A stretch of 64,000 nt of DNA from Aplectana chamaeleonis (Eukaryota; Nematoda; Chromadorea; Rhabditida; Cosmocercidae): the NCBI GenBank assembly GCA_029168955.1, contig JAPDOI010000185.1, forward strand, positions 434,001 through 498,000. Reading direction: 5' to 3'. The position numbers and the translations under genes are program-made. A model generated the notes under the pieces. That model was not told where the DNA came from. It ran no database searches and worked only from the letters and a program-made list of their open reading frames with translations. Positions 32,417 through 43,323 of this stretch are shown here, in pieces (position 1 is the first letter of the stretch; every line of letters begins with the position of its first letter).

Positions 32417-35248
32417 TAGTACAATACCCACCCTAAGTTTTGGCAAAAAGGCGAAAAAGGCGCGGAAATTCCTCGTCTCGTCTTGATCATAACTGCTTCA
32501 AAGCGAACGATTTTCAAATTCTGAAGACAGTTTGGAATCAGCATTGATCCCCCTCTCTCTTTGATCGATACGTGGCTTACTCTGAAACAATGCATATAGG
32601 GTTGACACAATCAATCGAGTGGGTGAGTATGAGCTGCTGAAATGTGTGACTGGGTCTACTCTAGTTTATTCGAATATTCGGTTCAGTTTTTCTTTTCATT
32701 TTACAATTTGTATTTTTTATATTTTCAATTCTTTAAAAATTTAATCTCACTCTTCCTCTAGGTATTATTTATTAGCTATTCATTCAGTTATTTGCTCAAA
32801 CTTTTTGGCCCCTTAAATATTTGGTTTTTCTATTCGCATTAATACGAATAGAAATTTGCTTTATTGATTTTTATACAACTTTTCACTGTAATTTGAATAC
32901 TTTATAATTCAGTTTGATTACTATAACTATCGCTTTATCCGGAAAAATGGTTTCAATAACAACGATAAAATATTATTCGGATATGAATCGCTCAACTTTT
33001 GACTTCAGACGAACAATTATAACACTGAAAACTTTTAGAGTCTTCGATGTAGGAGCAAACTCAAGTTTCCAGTTGTTTGTGTCAATATTGAGATTTTCTT
33101 GGAGTTATTATTTTCAAAACTGAAATTACCATTCGTCGCCCTGATTTCTAGAATTTTTTCAAGTTTGTGAAAAACAGTTATTTTTTTGAAGTAGTTATGT
33201 CATATTTCACCCTTCCATGAAGTTGAAATTCTTCAGAATCTATGAAACTTCAATCTGAAAAACATTACCAATCGAATCTTGTCGTATTGTGAATTTCGAA
33301 ACTGTCTCCATACCTGGGAAACAGTCAAGATTTACTTTTGATCCTGCCTGGTTTTGGATGAACTCCGCGCTGGCAATGGTCCCCTTAGCTGCCTGCGCCT
33401 CCACTACTTCCACTCTATCTACCTGTTCCTCTCGACGGTCTAACGCACTCCTCGCTCGAAGACAGTCCCGGAAAGGGATTGAATTTGAGCAGCGAAGATG
33501 GGCTAGAAAGACAGCGGTGGAAGGTGTGGTCCTTGAAACCAATGTTCCGAAAGCATACTGGGTGGCTTCTGCAATGTTGGTGTACGGGGACGAGATAAAA
33601 AGCAGTTAACGGTATGAAGGGCTGTTTTTCGACAGCTTCGGAGGGTGCAGAAAATGAAGCTTAATCCGTGTGGGTGGCCAACATCATACGTGCATTTCGG
33701 AGAAAATCGAACAGGAACTAGTTCTATGGGTTGTCCTTTCCTGGGATTCCAGTCCCGTTCTCGAACTGTGCTATCGGTGAGTGAATCCTTAGTCGCAGAC
33801 CATCCAGAAAACCGACGCAGCGCGCGCGGCGCATCACCGCACTGATGACTCCACCAAGCAAAAAGGTGTGACTCAACCAACTAACTGCTCTTCGACAATT
33901 GCGGTCAGAAATTATTGAATACAAGGAGAAGGATCGGAATATGGAATTTTCATTTCTCAATTTCATAAAAATCACCCGCGAGCATTGCACCCACACGGAT
34001 AAATGCTTTTTCTGAACCCTCCGAAGCTGTCCGGAAAACAGCCCTCATACAGTTAACTGCTTTTTATCTCGTCCCCTATACATCAACATTGCAGAAGCCA
34101 CCCATTATGCTTTCGAACATTGGTTTTTCCATGACTGCACCTTCCACCGCTGTCTTTCTAGCCCATCTTCGCTGCTCAAATTCAATCCTTTCCGGGACTG
34201 TCTTCGAGCGAGGAGTGCGTTAGACCGTCGAGAGGAACAGGTAGATAGAGTGGAAGTAGTGGAGGCGCAGGCAGCTAAGGGGACCATTGCCAGCGGAGTT
34301 CATCCAAAACCAGGCAGGATCAAAGTAAATCTTGACTGTTTCCAGGAATGGAGACAGTTTCTGAAATTCACAATACGACAAGATTCGATTGGTAATGTTT
34401 TTCAGGTTGAAGTTTCATAGATTCTGAAGAATTTCAACTTCATGGAAGGGTGAAATATGTCATAACTACTTCAAAATAACTGTTTTTCACAAACTTGAAA
34501 AAATTTAGAAATCAGGGCGACGAATGGTAATTTCGGATTTTGAAAATAATAACTCCAAGAAAATTTCAATATTGACACAAACAACTGAAACATGAATTTG
34601 CTCCTACATCGAAGAGTCTAAAAGTTTTCAGTGTTATGAAATGCTCGTCTGGAGTCAAAGTTGAAACGATTCATATCCGAATAATATTTTATCGTTGTTG
34701 TTGAAACCATTTTTCAGATAAAGCGATAGTTATAGTAATCAAACTGAATTATAAAGTATTCAAATTACAGTGAAAATTCGTATAAAAAATCCAATATAGC
34801 TAATTGAAATAAGTATTAAATACAAATAGAAAAACCAGAATATTTAAGAACCAAAAAGTTTCAAGCAAATAACTGAATGAATAGCTAATAAATAATACCT
34901 AGAGGAAGAGTGAGATTAAATTTTTGAAGAATTGAAAATATAAAAAAATACAAATTGTAAAATGAAAAGAAAAACTGAACCGAATATTCGAATAAACTAG
35001 AGTAGACCCAGTCACACATTTCAGCAGCTCATACTCACCCACTCGATTGATTGTGTCAACCCTATATGCATTGTTTCAGAAAAAGCCACGTATTGATCAA
35101 AAAGAAAGAGGGATCAATGCTGATTCCAAAACTGTCTTCAAATTTGAAAATCGTTCACTTTGAAGCGAGTTATGATCAAAAGACGAAAAAAGCGAATTTC
35201 CGCGCTTTTTTCGCCTTTTTGCCAAAACTTAGGGTGGGTATTGTAGTA
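32417..35248. mobile_element. Giant inverted repeat, arms about 1.26 kb
   Basis: The left arm 32417-33680 and right arm 33980-35248 are nearly complementary over their whole length, from ACAATACCCACCCTAAGTTT at the outside to ATCCGTGTGGGTG/CACCCACACGGAT at the inside, around a loop of about 300 bases. Identity is about 90-95 percent by eye. The arms contain a GC-richer block (33350-33550 and 34120-34320) with open frames on both strands, for example LDRREEQVDRVEVVEAQAAK, which may derive from captured coding DNA. No transposase is recognised. It behaves as a fold-back element or a large palindromic duplication. Confidence 0.85.
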
Positions 35249-35371
35249 TGGTAGCATTTTAAAAAATTCATCATCTACTTTATCGATTTAATCATGAGTT
35301 CTCTTCACAAAGATGAATTTAAGAGTTTTTCCTGGTGTTTGGTGGTCCAACGGATAGCAAACGAGAATATA

Positions 35372-35541
35372 CCGTATTTTCTCTTTTTGAAGTACATGTA
35401 ATTCTAGCTCTCAGGCCTCAATCGATTTTAGAATTACTTCGATTAGAGGTGTACTTCAAATAGAGGGTGCACTTCTAACTCTCAGAACTCCCTTTTTGGT
35501 GTACTTCTTTTGAAGGTGTACTTCTAACAGAGGATTTACGG
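35372..35541. mobile_element. TA-flanked 170-bp MITE
   Basis: TA (35370-35371 and 35542-35543) flanks CCGTATTTTCTCTTTTTGAA on the left and its degenerate complement AACAGAGGATTTACGG on the right. Between lie degenerate copies of GGTGTACTTCTAAC. Looks like a Tc1/mariner-type non-autonomous element. Confidence 0.65.
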
Positions 35542-35592
35542 TAAATAAAATGCCAATGATGCTATCCTTGCAGCTCAAATTAGAGTTTCTTC

Positions 35593-36073
35593 CAGTGGCC
35601 GTGTTCACGAAACCGGGGGCGCAGGAAGGGGCGTGACCCCCCATGCCCGGCGTATTGCGACCGATATTGTGCCTCCCGGTCGAAACTTCAATAGCCGCGG
35701 CCTCCTCTTTGCCACCTCGGAGAGTAGAGACTGGCATGAGCAGCCGCTCGTAGAGACCGAGAGAAGAACGCAAGGTACGAGGTCGCAGTCTCTCAGCTCC
35801 GCTATTAACGCATTGCCGCTGGCACTGCGGTCCCAACTGCGCGGGTAGACGGGAAGAGCGCACGTTGCCTTTCAGGAAGATATTGATAATTTTCTGACTC
35901 GTGAGATCAACGTGGCAGTCAGCTACAACCCTCTGCGTCCAGTCGCTAGGTGGTTAGGAACCCTCCCGCCTACCCGCCAGGTAGCCGGGAACCTTCCTTT
36001 TAACACTCCGGGTGCGTCGAACAGACTTTGGACCTTTTCGCGAGGTTCCCAGAGTTTTATGAATATGGCCACA
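35593..36073. mobile_element. Family P TIR element
   Basis: The left end CAGTGGCCGTGTTCACGAAA and the right end TTTTATGAATATGGCCACAG are inverted copies. The same terminus (CTGTGGCCGTATTCATGAAC) occurs at 55243. The open frames inside (for example 135 residues on the minus strand) show no known domain and are GC-driven. Confidence 0.65.
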
Positions 36074-36980
36074 GATTTTCTTTTGTCATAGCAAACTGAT
36101 GTTTATTGTAATTTGCACAGATCTCTCAGTTGCCAAATCCGAAAAGCCACTGGTCATTAAATCCTTTCCACATGCAGGGTTTCCTTGTTTCTTAAAAAGT
36201 TATGCTTTTGAATATGCCTAAGGAAGAGGACATGCGAGCATCCGTTTTGAATTAGTGTTCAATACTAGCATTTTACATTGCCAGTAGTCTTGGAAGTGGT
36301 TTTTGGAGGACAAAATTTGCGCATCTCTCAGTTACGGTGAAAGACTTTTGCGTTAAATAACAGTCTCCTCAATGCCGCTCGAGTTCGAAATTTATGTAGG
36401 TGACCGTCGTACTTTGCTGTTTTCGTGGACTCTATTTTTTCGAATCAGACGACTTTTTAGAGCATTTCATTTTTACACATTTTCTGATAACTAGGGCTTC
36501 CGCGCTTTTTGTTTTGATTTTTTTCTCGTAATTTTTTCGCTTTGTTATGGAAGTTGTAATATAGCTTGCAAAAGCTCATTTAAGCTCATTTCATGCTTCA
36601 TCTTACGCTCCTTGTTGATTCCCATGGAACTCTACAGTTTTCGAGTTTCACATTTATATACAGTACACGGCAACAGAAAAAAAGGCGTATTTCCACTAAG
36701 CATTTTGTACCTAGGTTGTGCCATAATCGACGGCAAAGTTGTAAGTTCTTCCTGAATTTTGAAGAAAAAAAAACACCGGAAGCGTTGAGGAGCGTACACT
36801 TCATTTACGCAATCGCATTCAGCGCTGCGGCGAAAAAAGGCGAAAACCGCCCGGGTGATCCGACATCCCTGTCTGAGGATCCCCGAAACCGCGCCGCAAC
36901 ACGCTTTCGCAATCAGCGTGCACTTTGTGGACTGAACGCGATTGCGAAAATGAACTGTAAGTTTACAGCGCAGGTGTGGT
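36074..36980. other. No convincing gene
   Basis: AT-rich sequence. A segment near 36661-36720 (CACGGCAAC, then AAAAAGGCGT and CACTAAGCAT) resembles 47085-47140, so a small dispersed repeat is present. Open frames on both strands at 36593-37204 lack recognisable domains. Confidence 0.4.
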
Positions 36981-36984
36981 GAAG

Positions 36985-37160
36985 GATCAGTTCGGCTGTG
37001 ACGCGCGCGACGGGAAACCGCTGCGTTCACGTCGTCGTTGGGGCGCGTTACCTTGGGCTCCCTAAAAAAAGAACAAATTGGCGCTCGGTTAACGCGCCCC
37101 AATGACGACGTGAACGCAGCGATTCTCCGTCGCGCGAGTGACTTGTGAAAGCCGAATGAC
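36985..37160. repeat. GC-rich hairpin
   Basis: CGCTGCGTTCACGTCGTCGT then TGGGGCGCGTTA pairs with TAACGCGCCCCAATGACGAC then GTGAACGCAGCG around a 38-base loop. The pairing extends to CGCGCGACGG/CCGTCGCGCG and loosely to TTCGGCT outside. Confidence 0.75.
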
Positions 37161-37230
37161 TCTTTGTTGCTAGATAGCCCCACACGCGCTGTGAATTCGA
37201 TCAACGTGCCGTCGTTTATGGTGCAATCTA

Positions 37231-37380
37231 CAGTAACGTCGGCATGGAATCTAATGAGACTTTGCGTTCACTGTTGAAGGTTGGCACAAGCTCGGTGCCA
37301 TATGCTATGACATAGGTGCGCCGAGTTTGCGCCAACATCCAATGGGGAACGCAAAGTATCATTAGGAACCAAGCCGATGT
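37231..37380. mobile_element. Family J TA-type hairpin MITE, copy 1
   Basis: It starts TA|CAGTAACGTCGGCATGG and is self-complementary (ACTTTGCGTTC.. / ..GAACGCAAAGT; GCACAAGCTCGGTG / CGCCGAGTTTGCGC). It is collinear with 58825-58975. Confidence 0.7.
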
Positions 37381-38288
37381 TATGCTTAGTGGAGATAAGC
37401 AACCGCACAACCAAAGAATCCAGTAACCTGACACAAAATTTGCACAATATTTTGAAAACGAATATTCGAATAATATGAAAAACGAAATAAGCCCAATATT
37501 TGGAAGAACGAATAATTAAGAATCTTGAAAGAGTCGAATATACAAAAAAAAACGAGTAAATGCCTTTCCAGATTAAATCGAATGTTCGAAAAAAAAAACA
37601 CGAATAACTTGATTTCGCGAATGCATCAAATATAAGAAAATCAAAAATTGACATTTCCGAGTGATTGGAATATTAATATTAGTCGCGCCTGAATCCTGCG
37701 ATTCCACCACGATATCGCTCGTACTGCATGTCACAACAGAGGCTCTCTTTATAGAAAATTAAAATTCGATTAAATGGAACTCAACCTTGATCATTCATTG
37801 TTCACTAAGAAATTGGGACTTTGGTTACAACGGAAGAAAGAAAAGCTAATGTTTTTAGGTTTCAAGTTTTTTGCGTAATTTTGTTTAGATAGATGCGCCG
37901 TGCAGTACGAAACTGCGTGGCAAAATGTCACAAAACATGTGTCTTTACCTAAGTTCTAGGCGCATGTTTCCGAAAGTGCAGTGATCTGAGAAGATTATAC
38001 AAAGGTATGCTTACCACAGGCTATACACAACCCTTTGCCCAGGGAAAATATCAAAAGCACAGCAGCGGACGGGTGACAGAACATACCTGCCGAACTAATA
38101 CCTTTGCGTCAGATTCGTTTTCTGTTGCTTTCTCAACCTATTTTTCATCCGTCTCGTCGTGTGCATTGTGGTTAACTTTGAGCGGCTCGTTTGCATTACA
38201 GTATTACCTCGAGTTGAGATGTGTTTGAAGCTGGCGCCAGTCTAGCAGCTTGCCTTCATCGACAAGAGCTCCAGCCCGTCCGTCAGCT

Positions 38289-38499
38289 GTTACCCTGCTG
38301 GTTCGCGCTCTAACTTGGCCAATTGCCCGTGCGTCGATTGCGTGTTGATCACCTGCTGATTCTCTATCTGTTGCTGGCTGTATTCTGAAGACGATGGGGA
38401 ATGCAGCGACGACGCAATCGCAGAGTCGAAAGGACTTCCATACGCCTTCATCAGCCGCCACTGTCTATTCAAATGGCCGCACTTCAGCCGCGGCCACTG
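38289..38499 (-). CDS. Possible host exon, Gln/Ser-rich
   Basis: On the minus strand an acceptor TCTCACTTCGTTCAG precedes an open stretch with WPRLKCGHLNRQWRLMKAYG, SPFDSAIASSLHSPSSSEYS and QQQIENQQVINTQSTHGQLA. It ends near a possible GTAACA donor. The low-complexity Ser/Gln content is typical of regulatory proteins. Shadow frames on both strands are less protein-like. Family unknown. Confidence 0.35.
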
Positions 38500-38982
38500 A
38501 ACGAAGTGAGACATCTATTTCGCATCCTGGCACGTCTTGAAGCCTCGAATTTAGTTATCGATACGAGTTATCGAATGTTCGAAATACTTTATGTTTTTAG
38601 TTTCAAAAGCTTCAGGATCCTTGAATTTTGACAGTTGAAATACGTTTTTGTGTCTTCACAACATTTCCAACTTTTTCGGATTATGGATCGAGTGCACGAA
38701 AACGGACGAGTTAACTAAGTTATATAGAAGGCGAGTGATATAGATTTTCGCAAATCAGCTTATTCCATTTGGGACCACCTCATTTCAGCGGTGATTCGAT
38801 TAGCAAGAGATAAGTCGACCGTTTTTGTGTACTTGATGCACGCCACTTTTTCTGTCTGAAAGGAGGGGAAATCGTGTTGGAATGCGGATGAAGAGTATCT
38901 ATTCTCTAGACTAGTGAGTACGTTGAATGAAGGCGTGGTAGATTCTTCCAGATATTCGGAAACTGTGCTCCGCCTTGACTTA

Positions 38983-39066
38983 CCTCTATGAAATAAGGAA
39001 AGTGGTGCACCCTTCCATATTTCCTAGAGGCGTGTCAAGAGGTAGACCCCGAAGAAAATGTTTCTG
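38983..39066 (-). CDS. Possible exon with canonical acceptor and GTAAGT
   Basis: On the minus strand, TTCTATGTTTTCAG is followed by QKHFLRGLPLDTPLGNMEGC, then TTFLIS and TAG. Two bases after the stop lies a perfect donor, GAG|GTAAGT. Either this is a terminal exon or the frame is off and the donor is used. The + strand of the same DNA also reads protein-like (EACQEVDPEENVSAENIELL), so strand is not settled. Confidence 0.25.
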
Positions 39067-39221
39067 CTGAAAACATAGAATTACTGATGCTCATTCCCAT
39101 ATTATCGGAGCTGAGACTGAGGTTGTGGCCCCATTTGAACTGGTACTTCGGAGAAGAAAAACAGTAGGCATTTTTGTAGCGGATCATGGGGCGTTATGTT
39201 AAAAAAATGAAGGAAATATAA

Positions 39222-39700
39222 TTACACTATGTAACAAAATTTCACTTTTTCTCTGTTCTTCGGTTGAAATTGTGTTTTCCTAAGCCGTTAGGTCTAGAAC
39301 AGACAGGAAATCGCTGTTATCCCACGAAAACTTCGCTTTTGTCACTAGGACAGTGAAATTTGAAAAATCGCGTGTTTATGTAAGAAAATTTTTGTTCCTG
39401 GCTTCTAAGTGTTATATTTCAATTGTTTATGTTTAATGTATATGAAAAATGACTTCAATAAGCACAAACTTTGCTTACACGACGACAGCACGAAGAAAAC
39501 TCGTTTTATTTTTGTGAAAATAAAAAGATTTTAATTATATTTCTTCACTATGATAAGGTAAAAACAAAAAATGCAAAAGGACAAACACAGTCGGAAACCA
39601 CTCAACAAGGTTTAGAAATGTGTAGATTTTTCAGATTTACATTTGTACTTTGAATAACTCTCTCGAAGTTGCACCCAAATGTAGTCCCCCTCATGGTTTC
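39222..39700 (-). repeat. Left inverted copy of a gene 3' region
   Basis: The segment from ACTATGTAACA (39222) to CACCCAAATGTAGTCC (39680) is the inverted, diverged match (about 80 percent by eye) of 42175-42505. Relative to the right copy it has about 180 extra bases near the outer end. Confidence 0.75.
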
Positions 39701-40039
39701 GTTACCTGTCCTTGGTAACGACGTTCAAAGTCCAATATATCTTGATGAAAGGGCTCGCCCTGCTCGTTGAATTTGTCTAGATGCGAATCAATGATATGGA
39801 CTTTCAGAGACATTGTGCATCCCATTTTGGCGTAATTCTTTATGAGAGTTTGCACCAAATCCACATAGTTTTCAGCTTTGTGATAAGTTAGGAAGCCGTC
39901 GACTACTGTGCAGCGAGATTGCTCCAAGCAGTTCTCTCCGTCCTGTTCAACAGCTTTGCGAAAGCCTCTTTTTTATGGTCCTCTTGATCTGTGGTTCGAC
40001 GAGTATACCAGCCCTGACCTTAGCCTCGGACAGAGTTGT
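39612..40039 (-). pseudogene. Broken copy of an unclassified multi-copy invertebrate-type ORF, left copy
   Basis: Read downward from 40039, three frames join conceptually: KVRAGILVEPQIKRT and FAKLLNRTERTAWSNL in two frames, then VVDGFLTYHKAENYVDLVQT, MGCTMSLKVHIIDSHLDKF and EPFHQDILDFERRYQGQ (39927-39691). After a further shift comes GDYIWVQLRES and STHF with a stop at 39612-39614. From memory this matches a widespread family of uncharacterised, often multi-copy invertebrate proteins; I know no function. The upstream end is cut exactly at the boundary of the TIR element starting at 40042. Confidence 0.6.
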
Positions 40040-40850
40040 TACTCAGGCCGGTGTAGTACCAGAAAATTACCAGAAATTTCCCAGGGATCAGTGGTAAATG
40101 TGCAATTACCACCCGATTACGGACATTTTACCAGAGATTTTACCCTAATCTCTGTTGTTGACAAATTCTGCCAGATTACGAGAAAGTTACCACTAAATTT
40201 CTCCTTGATTTTCCGGAACCCTCCCGTATTCTGTCAGAAAAATGGCGATTTCTGACAGAATGCGAAACACGGCTTTAGCTTCCGAATTGGCGGTTTTGGG
40301 GTCAGTAAGGATGAGTTCTACATCAAGACTCTTTCGGGACTCAGGAAGAATGGTGGGGCGCGGCTTACACTCTAGGAAAATCTTGAGCAAAACGGTTGGG
40401 GAATACGAGTGAACGCGAAAGTATCTCAGTGACCCATATAGCGCGTGGTGTGCCTGACCAAAGTACGCGTACACAAGTGCGCTCTCCTCCCCTTCACACT
40501 TGTGCGCACGCAAGCGCGTGCACACCTATATGTATGCGTCCTCACGCGCAAATGCACGCGCTCCCAGAGACTGACATTTACGCACGCTCATTTGAACACG
40601 CTGTATATGCGTGTATACGTGCTCATACTCTCCAGTTCGAAGTCAATTTTACTCGGGCCCGTTACGAGCGTGTGATCGCGTATGATGCTTTTCCTTATTC
40701 CTCACACCACAGGGTGTGAGGAAATCTTGGTAGATGAACTTAATAGATGAATCTTGGTTGCTCACCCCCTGAATTCAGGGGGCTCAGGAACTCAGGGCGA
40801 CGGTCGGCCCCCACATCTCGAGGGTGCCGCCAGCGGCGAACTAGGCTGCA

Positions 40851-41031
40851 TGCGACGGGGTGGTCGTCTCGTGGCGCCAGACTGTGAGGAGGGCGGGCAG
40901 ATGAGTGAGAAAGGCTGTCACACCTATTGGTTGAGGTCACTTTTGGAATCATTAGCGCTACCCGGCCCTTTCCACTGATCTGCCCACCCTTCTCACTGTC
41001 TGGCGCCTCAAGACGACCACCTTATGCGACG
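40851..41031. repeat. Hairpin with 55-bp arms
   Basis: GGTGGTCGTCTCGTGGCGCC then AGACTGTGAGGAGGGCGGGC pairs with GCCCACCCTTCTCACTGTCT then GGCGCCTCAAGACGACCACC around a loop of about 68 bases. Confidence 0.75.
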
Positions 41032-41172
41032 CACACGCTGCGCGAATATTGGCTCGCCCTCGAGCCACAAAACACGCCACGCCATCTTCAATTCGTCCGG
41101 TTGGAAAGACAATTGATAATGGTCACGAATGATCAGGTCGTAACGTGCTGATCACGTGCTTAGCCGGTATTA

Positions 41173-41728
41173 GGCCCCCGTCATAGTCGGTGGATCTACT
41201 GAGTCCCACCGGGTCGATACGCATCGAATTCGTGGAAAACGGGTGCAAAAAAAATCAACCCACTGAGTCCCACTGCGACCGTCTGATGCCCACCGCAATC
41301 CCCCCGGTCGATACTGATGGCTCTCATGCGTACAAAGGCGGGGCCAATGCACCAACTGAGTCCCACTGAGTCCCACCGGAACCATCCTCACCCCACCCGG
41401 TCGATATAGGTGTTTTTCACGTGATTTGGGTGCATTTTTTTCGGCCGACTGCGACCTGCCGAGTCCCGCCGCATCTCGACTCTCGTCGTCTGCGCACTGC
41501 CCCACCTGCTGCTGATCCGGAAATCAGATCCAGGCATGTTGAAAACAAGAAAACTCAGCCACCAAACACGTTCCGATTCACAGTTGAGGTGATAATCGTC
41601 ACTATCAATTGTTTCGCAGAGGAGCTGGTTGGCGCTGGGGGCAACCGGACTCAGTGGGACTCAGCAGGTTTTTCCACCCTGGACTCATTCGGACTCAGCA
41701 GGTTTTTCGACGAAGTCTGACCGGGGCC
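41173..41728. mobile_element. Family L MITE, copy 1 (TTA-type ends)
   Basis: It starts after TTA with GGCCCCCGTCATAGTCGG and ends GTCTGACCGGGGCC before TA. The left half has three modules of about 80-100 bases, each with GAGTCCCAC and GGTCGATA. Shares TIRs and the GGTCGATA module with 43324-43933. The GGCCCC start and 3-base TTA/TAA target recall PIF/Harbinger elements. Confidence 0.7.
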
Positions 41729-42149
41729 TAAAAGGTGTCTCATCTCACTCAAGTCCTCAATCGGCATTCTAATGCCGGCGTTGGAAGGTGAATTCGAGTC
41801 ACTCTCCGGAGGCCAGCATACTTTGACTGCTGAGGGGATAGGGGTATCCCCACGGCTGGGAGGGGGGAGCGCTTTCGCCGCGATCCGCGGGGAGGGTGGT
41901 TCTTCACCGCAGACTGCGGCGGAACGCGTAGTCTGGCAGAATTTTCCGTACTGTCCCGACCAGAGTACGGAAAAATTCTGACAGATTTCGGAAAATTTCT
42001 GACAGATTTCGGAAAAATTCTGCCAGAAAACGAGAAAATTTTGCCAGAAAACGGTAAAATTACCACCAGAGGAGGGCAAAATCGTTCCGTAATCTGGCAG
42101 AATTTTCCCTAATCTGTCAGAATTTTCCCGTATTACTCCGGCCTGAGTA

Positions 42150-42505
42150 CCTAGGACACTATAACGCAACATGATGAGGGACTACATTTGGGTGCAACTT
42201 CGAGAGAGTGATTCACAGTACAATCGTAAATCGAGAAAATCTACACATTTCTTAACCTTGTTGAGTGCTTTCCGACTGTGTTTGTCTATTCCTCGTGCAT
42301 TTTTTGTTTTTACCTGTTCATAAGGCCGAAAATGAATAAAAACCTTTCTATTTTCACAAACGACGAGTTTTCTTTCGTGGTGTTGTAGTATAAGCGAAGT
42401 TTGTTCTCAATGGAGTAATTTTTTCACATACTTTGGACATAAGCAATTGAAATATATCACTTAGAAGCCAGGAACAAAAGCAGTGTTACATAGTGTTATC
42501 ACTAA
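42150..42505 (+). pseudogene. Broken copy of the same unclassified ORF, right copy
   Basis: Starting at the right border of the TIR element, the + strand reads YLGHYNA then, after a one-base shift, NMMRDYIWVQLRESDSQYNR and KSRKSTHFLTLL. This is the C-terminus of the gene whose longer minus-strand remnant lies at 39612-40039. Everything upstream of it is missing. The 3' flank is the inverted counterpart of 39222-39610 and ends with TGTTACATAGTGTTAT. Confidence 0.6.
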
Positions 42506-42727
42506 AAAAATATCTCTGTCCTCACTTCAAATCACTTTCGAAAGCGATTATATTTCTTTTTAGTAGGTGCTACTATCGGGAGGGTGTACGCAAATCGCTG
42601 GAGTACTCTGGGTTTCAGCGGGTTGGCTCAAGAGATATAATCGACACGGATCGCAGAGTCGGTCGTGGTCCACTCGTTGCAACCTTCGAGCATGTTTGCG
42701 CAATCTCGGTGCACGTAACATAGACTA

Positions 42728-42873
42728 TAGTCGGCACGAATCGTACTGGGACTTTTTGCTGCCTGGTGTGCAATGGCGCAAATTCGGTACAGATTTGTTA
42801 TAACATGCGTGCGCGAACTTTGTGTCAGTTTGTAACGGGGAACAAAAAGTGTCAGTGCGATTTGCGCCGACTG
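42728..42873. mobile_element. Family J-related TA-type hairpin MITE
   Basis: TA (42726-42727 and 42874-42875) flanks TAGTCGGCACGAATCGTACT and AGTGCGATTTGCGCCGACTG. The interior arms (GGGACTTTTTG / CAAAAAGTGTC) pair as well. It shares the AGTCGGCAYGRATC terminus with 58825-58975. Confidence 0.65.
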
Positions 42874-42929
42874 TACGTGCACTGAGTTTGTTCCAACGTG
42901 CTGTGCACCGACAATAGGGACACAGCGAT

Positions 42930-43142
42930 CAGTGTCGACTGTATAGAATAAGCATTGTTCCTAGGATTTTTTTCGACAGGGTCGATTTTCGGAATTGAGA
43001 GTCTCCTTGTAGATCTTAGTCGAGTAAGTGGAGGGGGCTGCGGAGCTAGATCGCCGCCCGCGATCGACACCTCGTCGGTCGGTGGTGTGGCCAACGCCGC
43101 GCTGCCAGCCGCAATGATCTCGTCTGTTCCATACACTAGACT
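42930..43142 (-). CDS. Possible host exon, unknown function
   Basis: On the minus strand, after an acceptor-like TTTAGTCTAG, an open stretch reads YGTDEIIAAGSAALATPPTD, EVSIAGGDLAPQPPPLTRLR and STRRLSIPKIDPVEKNP. Its balanced, proline-rich composition and higher GC than the surrounding DNA favour coding. The frame continues into the MITE at 42.73-42.87 kb; the true donor is not fixed. The opposite-strand frame is low-complexity. Confidence 0.4.
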
Positions 43143-43323
43143 AAATTTGATATGGAAACCATACGAACATTCGGAATTTTTATTTTTCTTCATCTGTATT
43201 TTTGAATATGTTCAAAATCTGACTCCTTCAAGCATCTCATTCTGTGCCAATTCGAGACTTGATGCTTCGGGGAAAGCGGCCTTTATCACCCTCTATTATC
43301 ATTAGGCGTGGAATTCACCTTTA

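Larger units (their letters stand above)
40042..42147. mobile_element. TIR element between two divergent gene fragments
   Basis: The ends CTCAGGCCGGTGTAGTA and TATTACTCCGGCCTGAG are inverted repeats flanked by TA. Both subterminal regions are built from units like CCAGAAAATTACCAGAAATT and ATTCTGACAGATTTCGG (period about 21-22). The interior holds a hairpin (40851-41031), the L-type MITE at 41173-41728 and a CA/CG-rich, alternating purine-pyrimidine stretch (40480-40680). No transposase found. Confidence 0.7.

Noticed and set aside
32404..35254. Matching frames of 65-68 residues at both ends of the region (MCQPYMHCFR in both)
   Set aside because: They mirror each other in the giant inverted repeat and have diverged without regard to codons.
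35456..35863. 135-residue minus-strand frame
   Set aside because: It spans a TA-type MITE and a family P element and has no domain; open because of local GC content.
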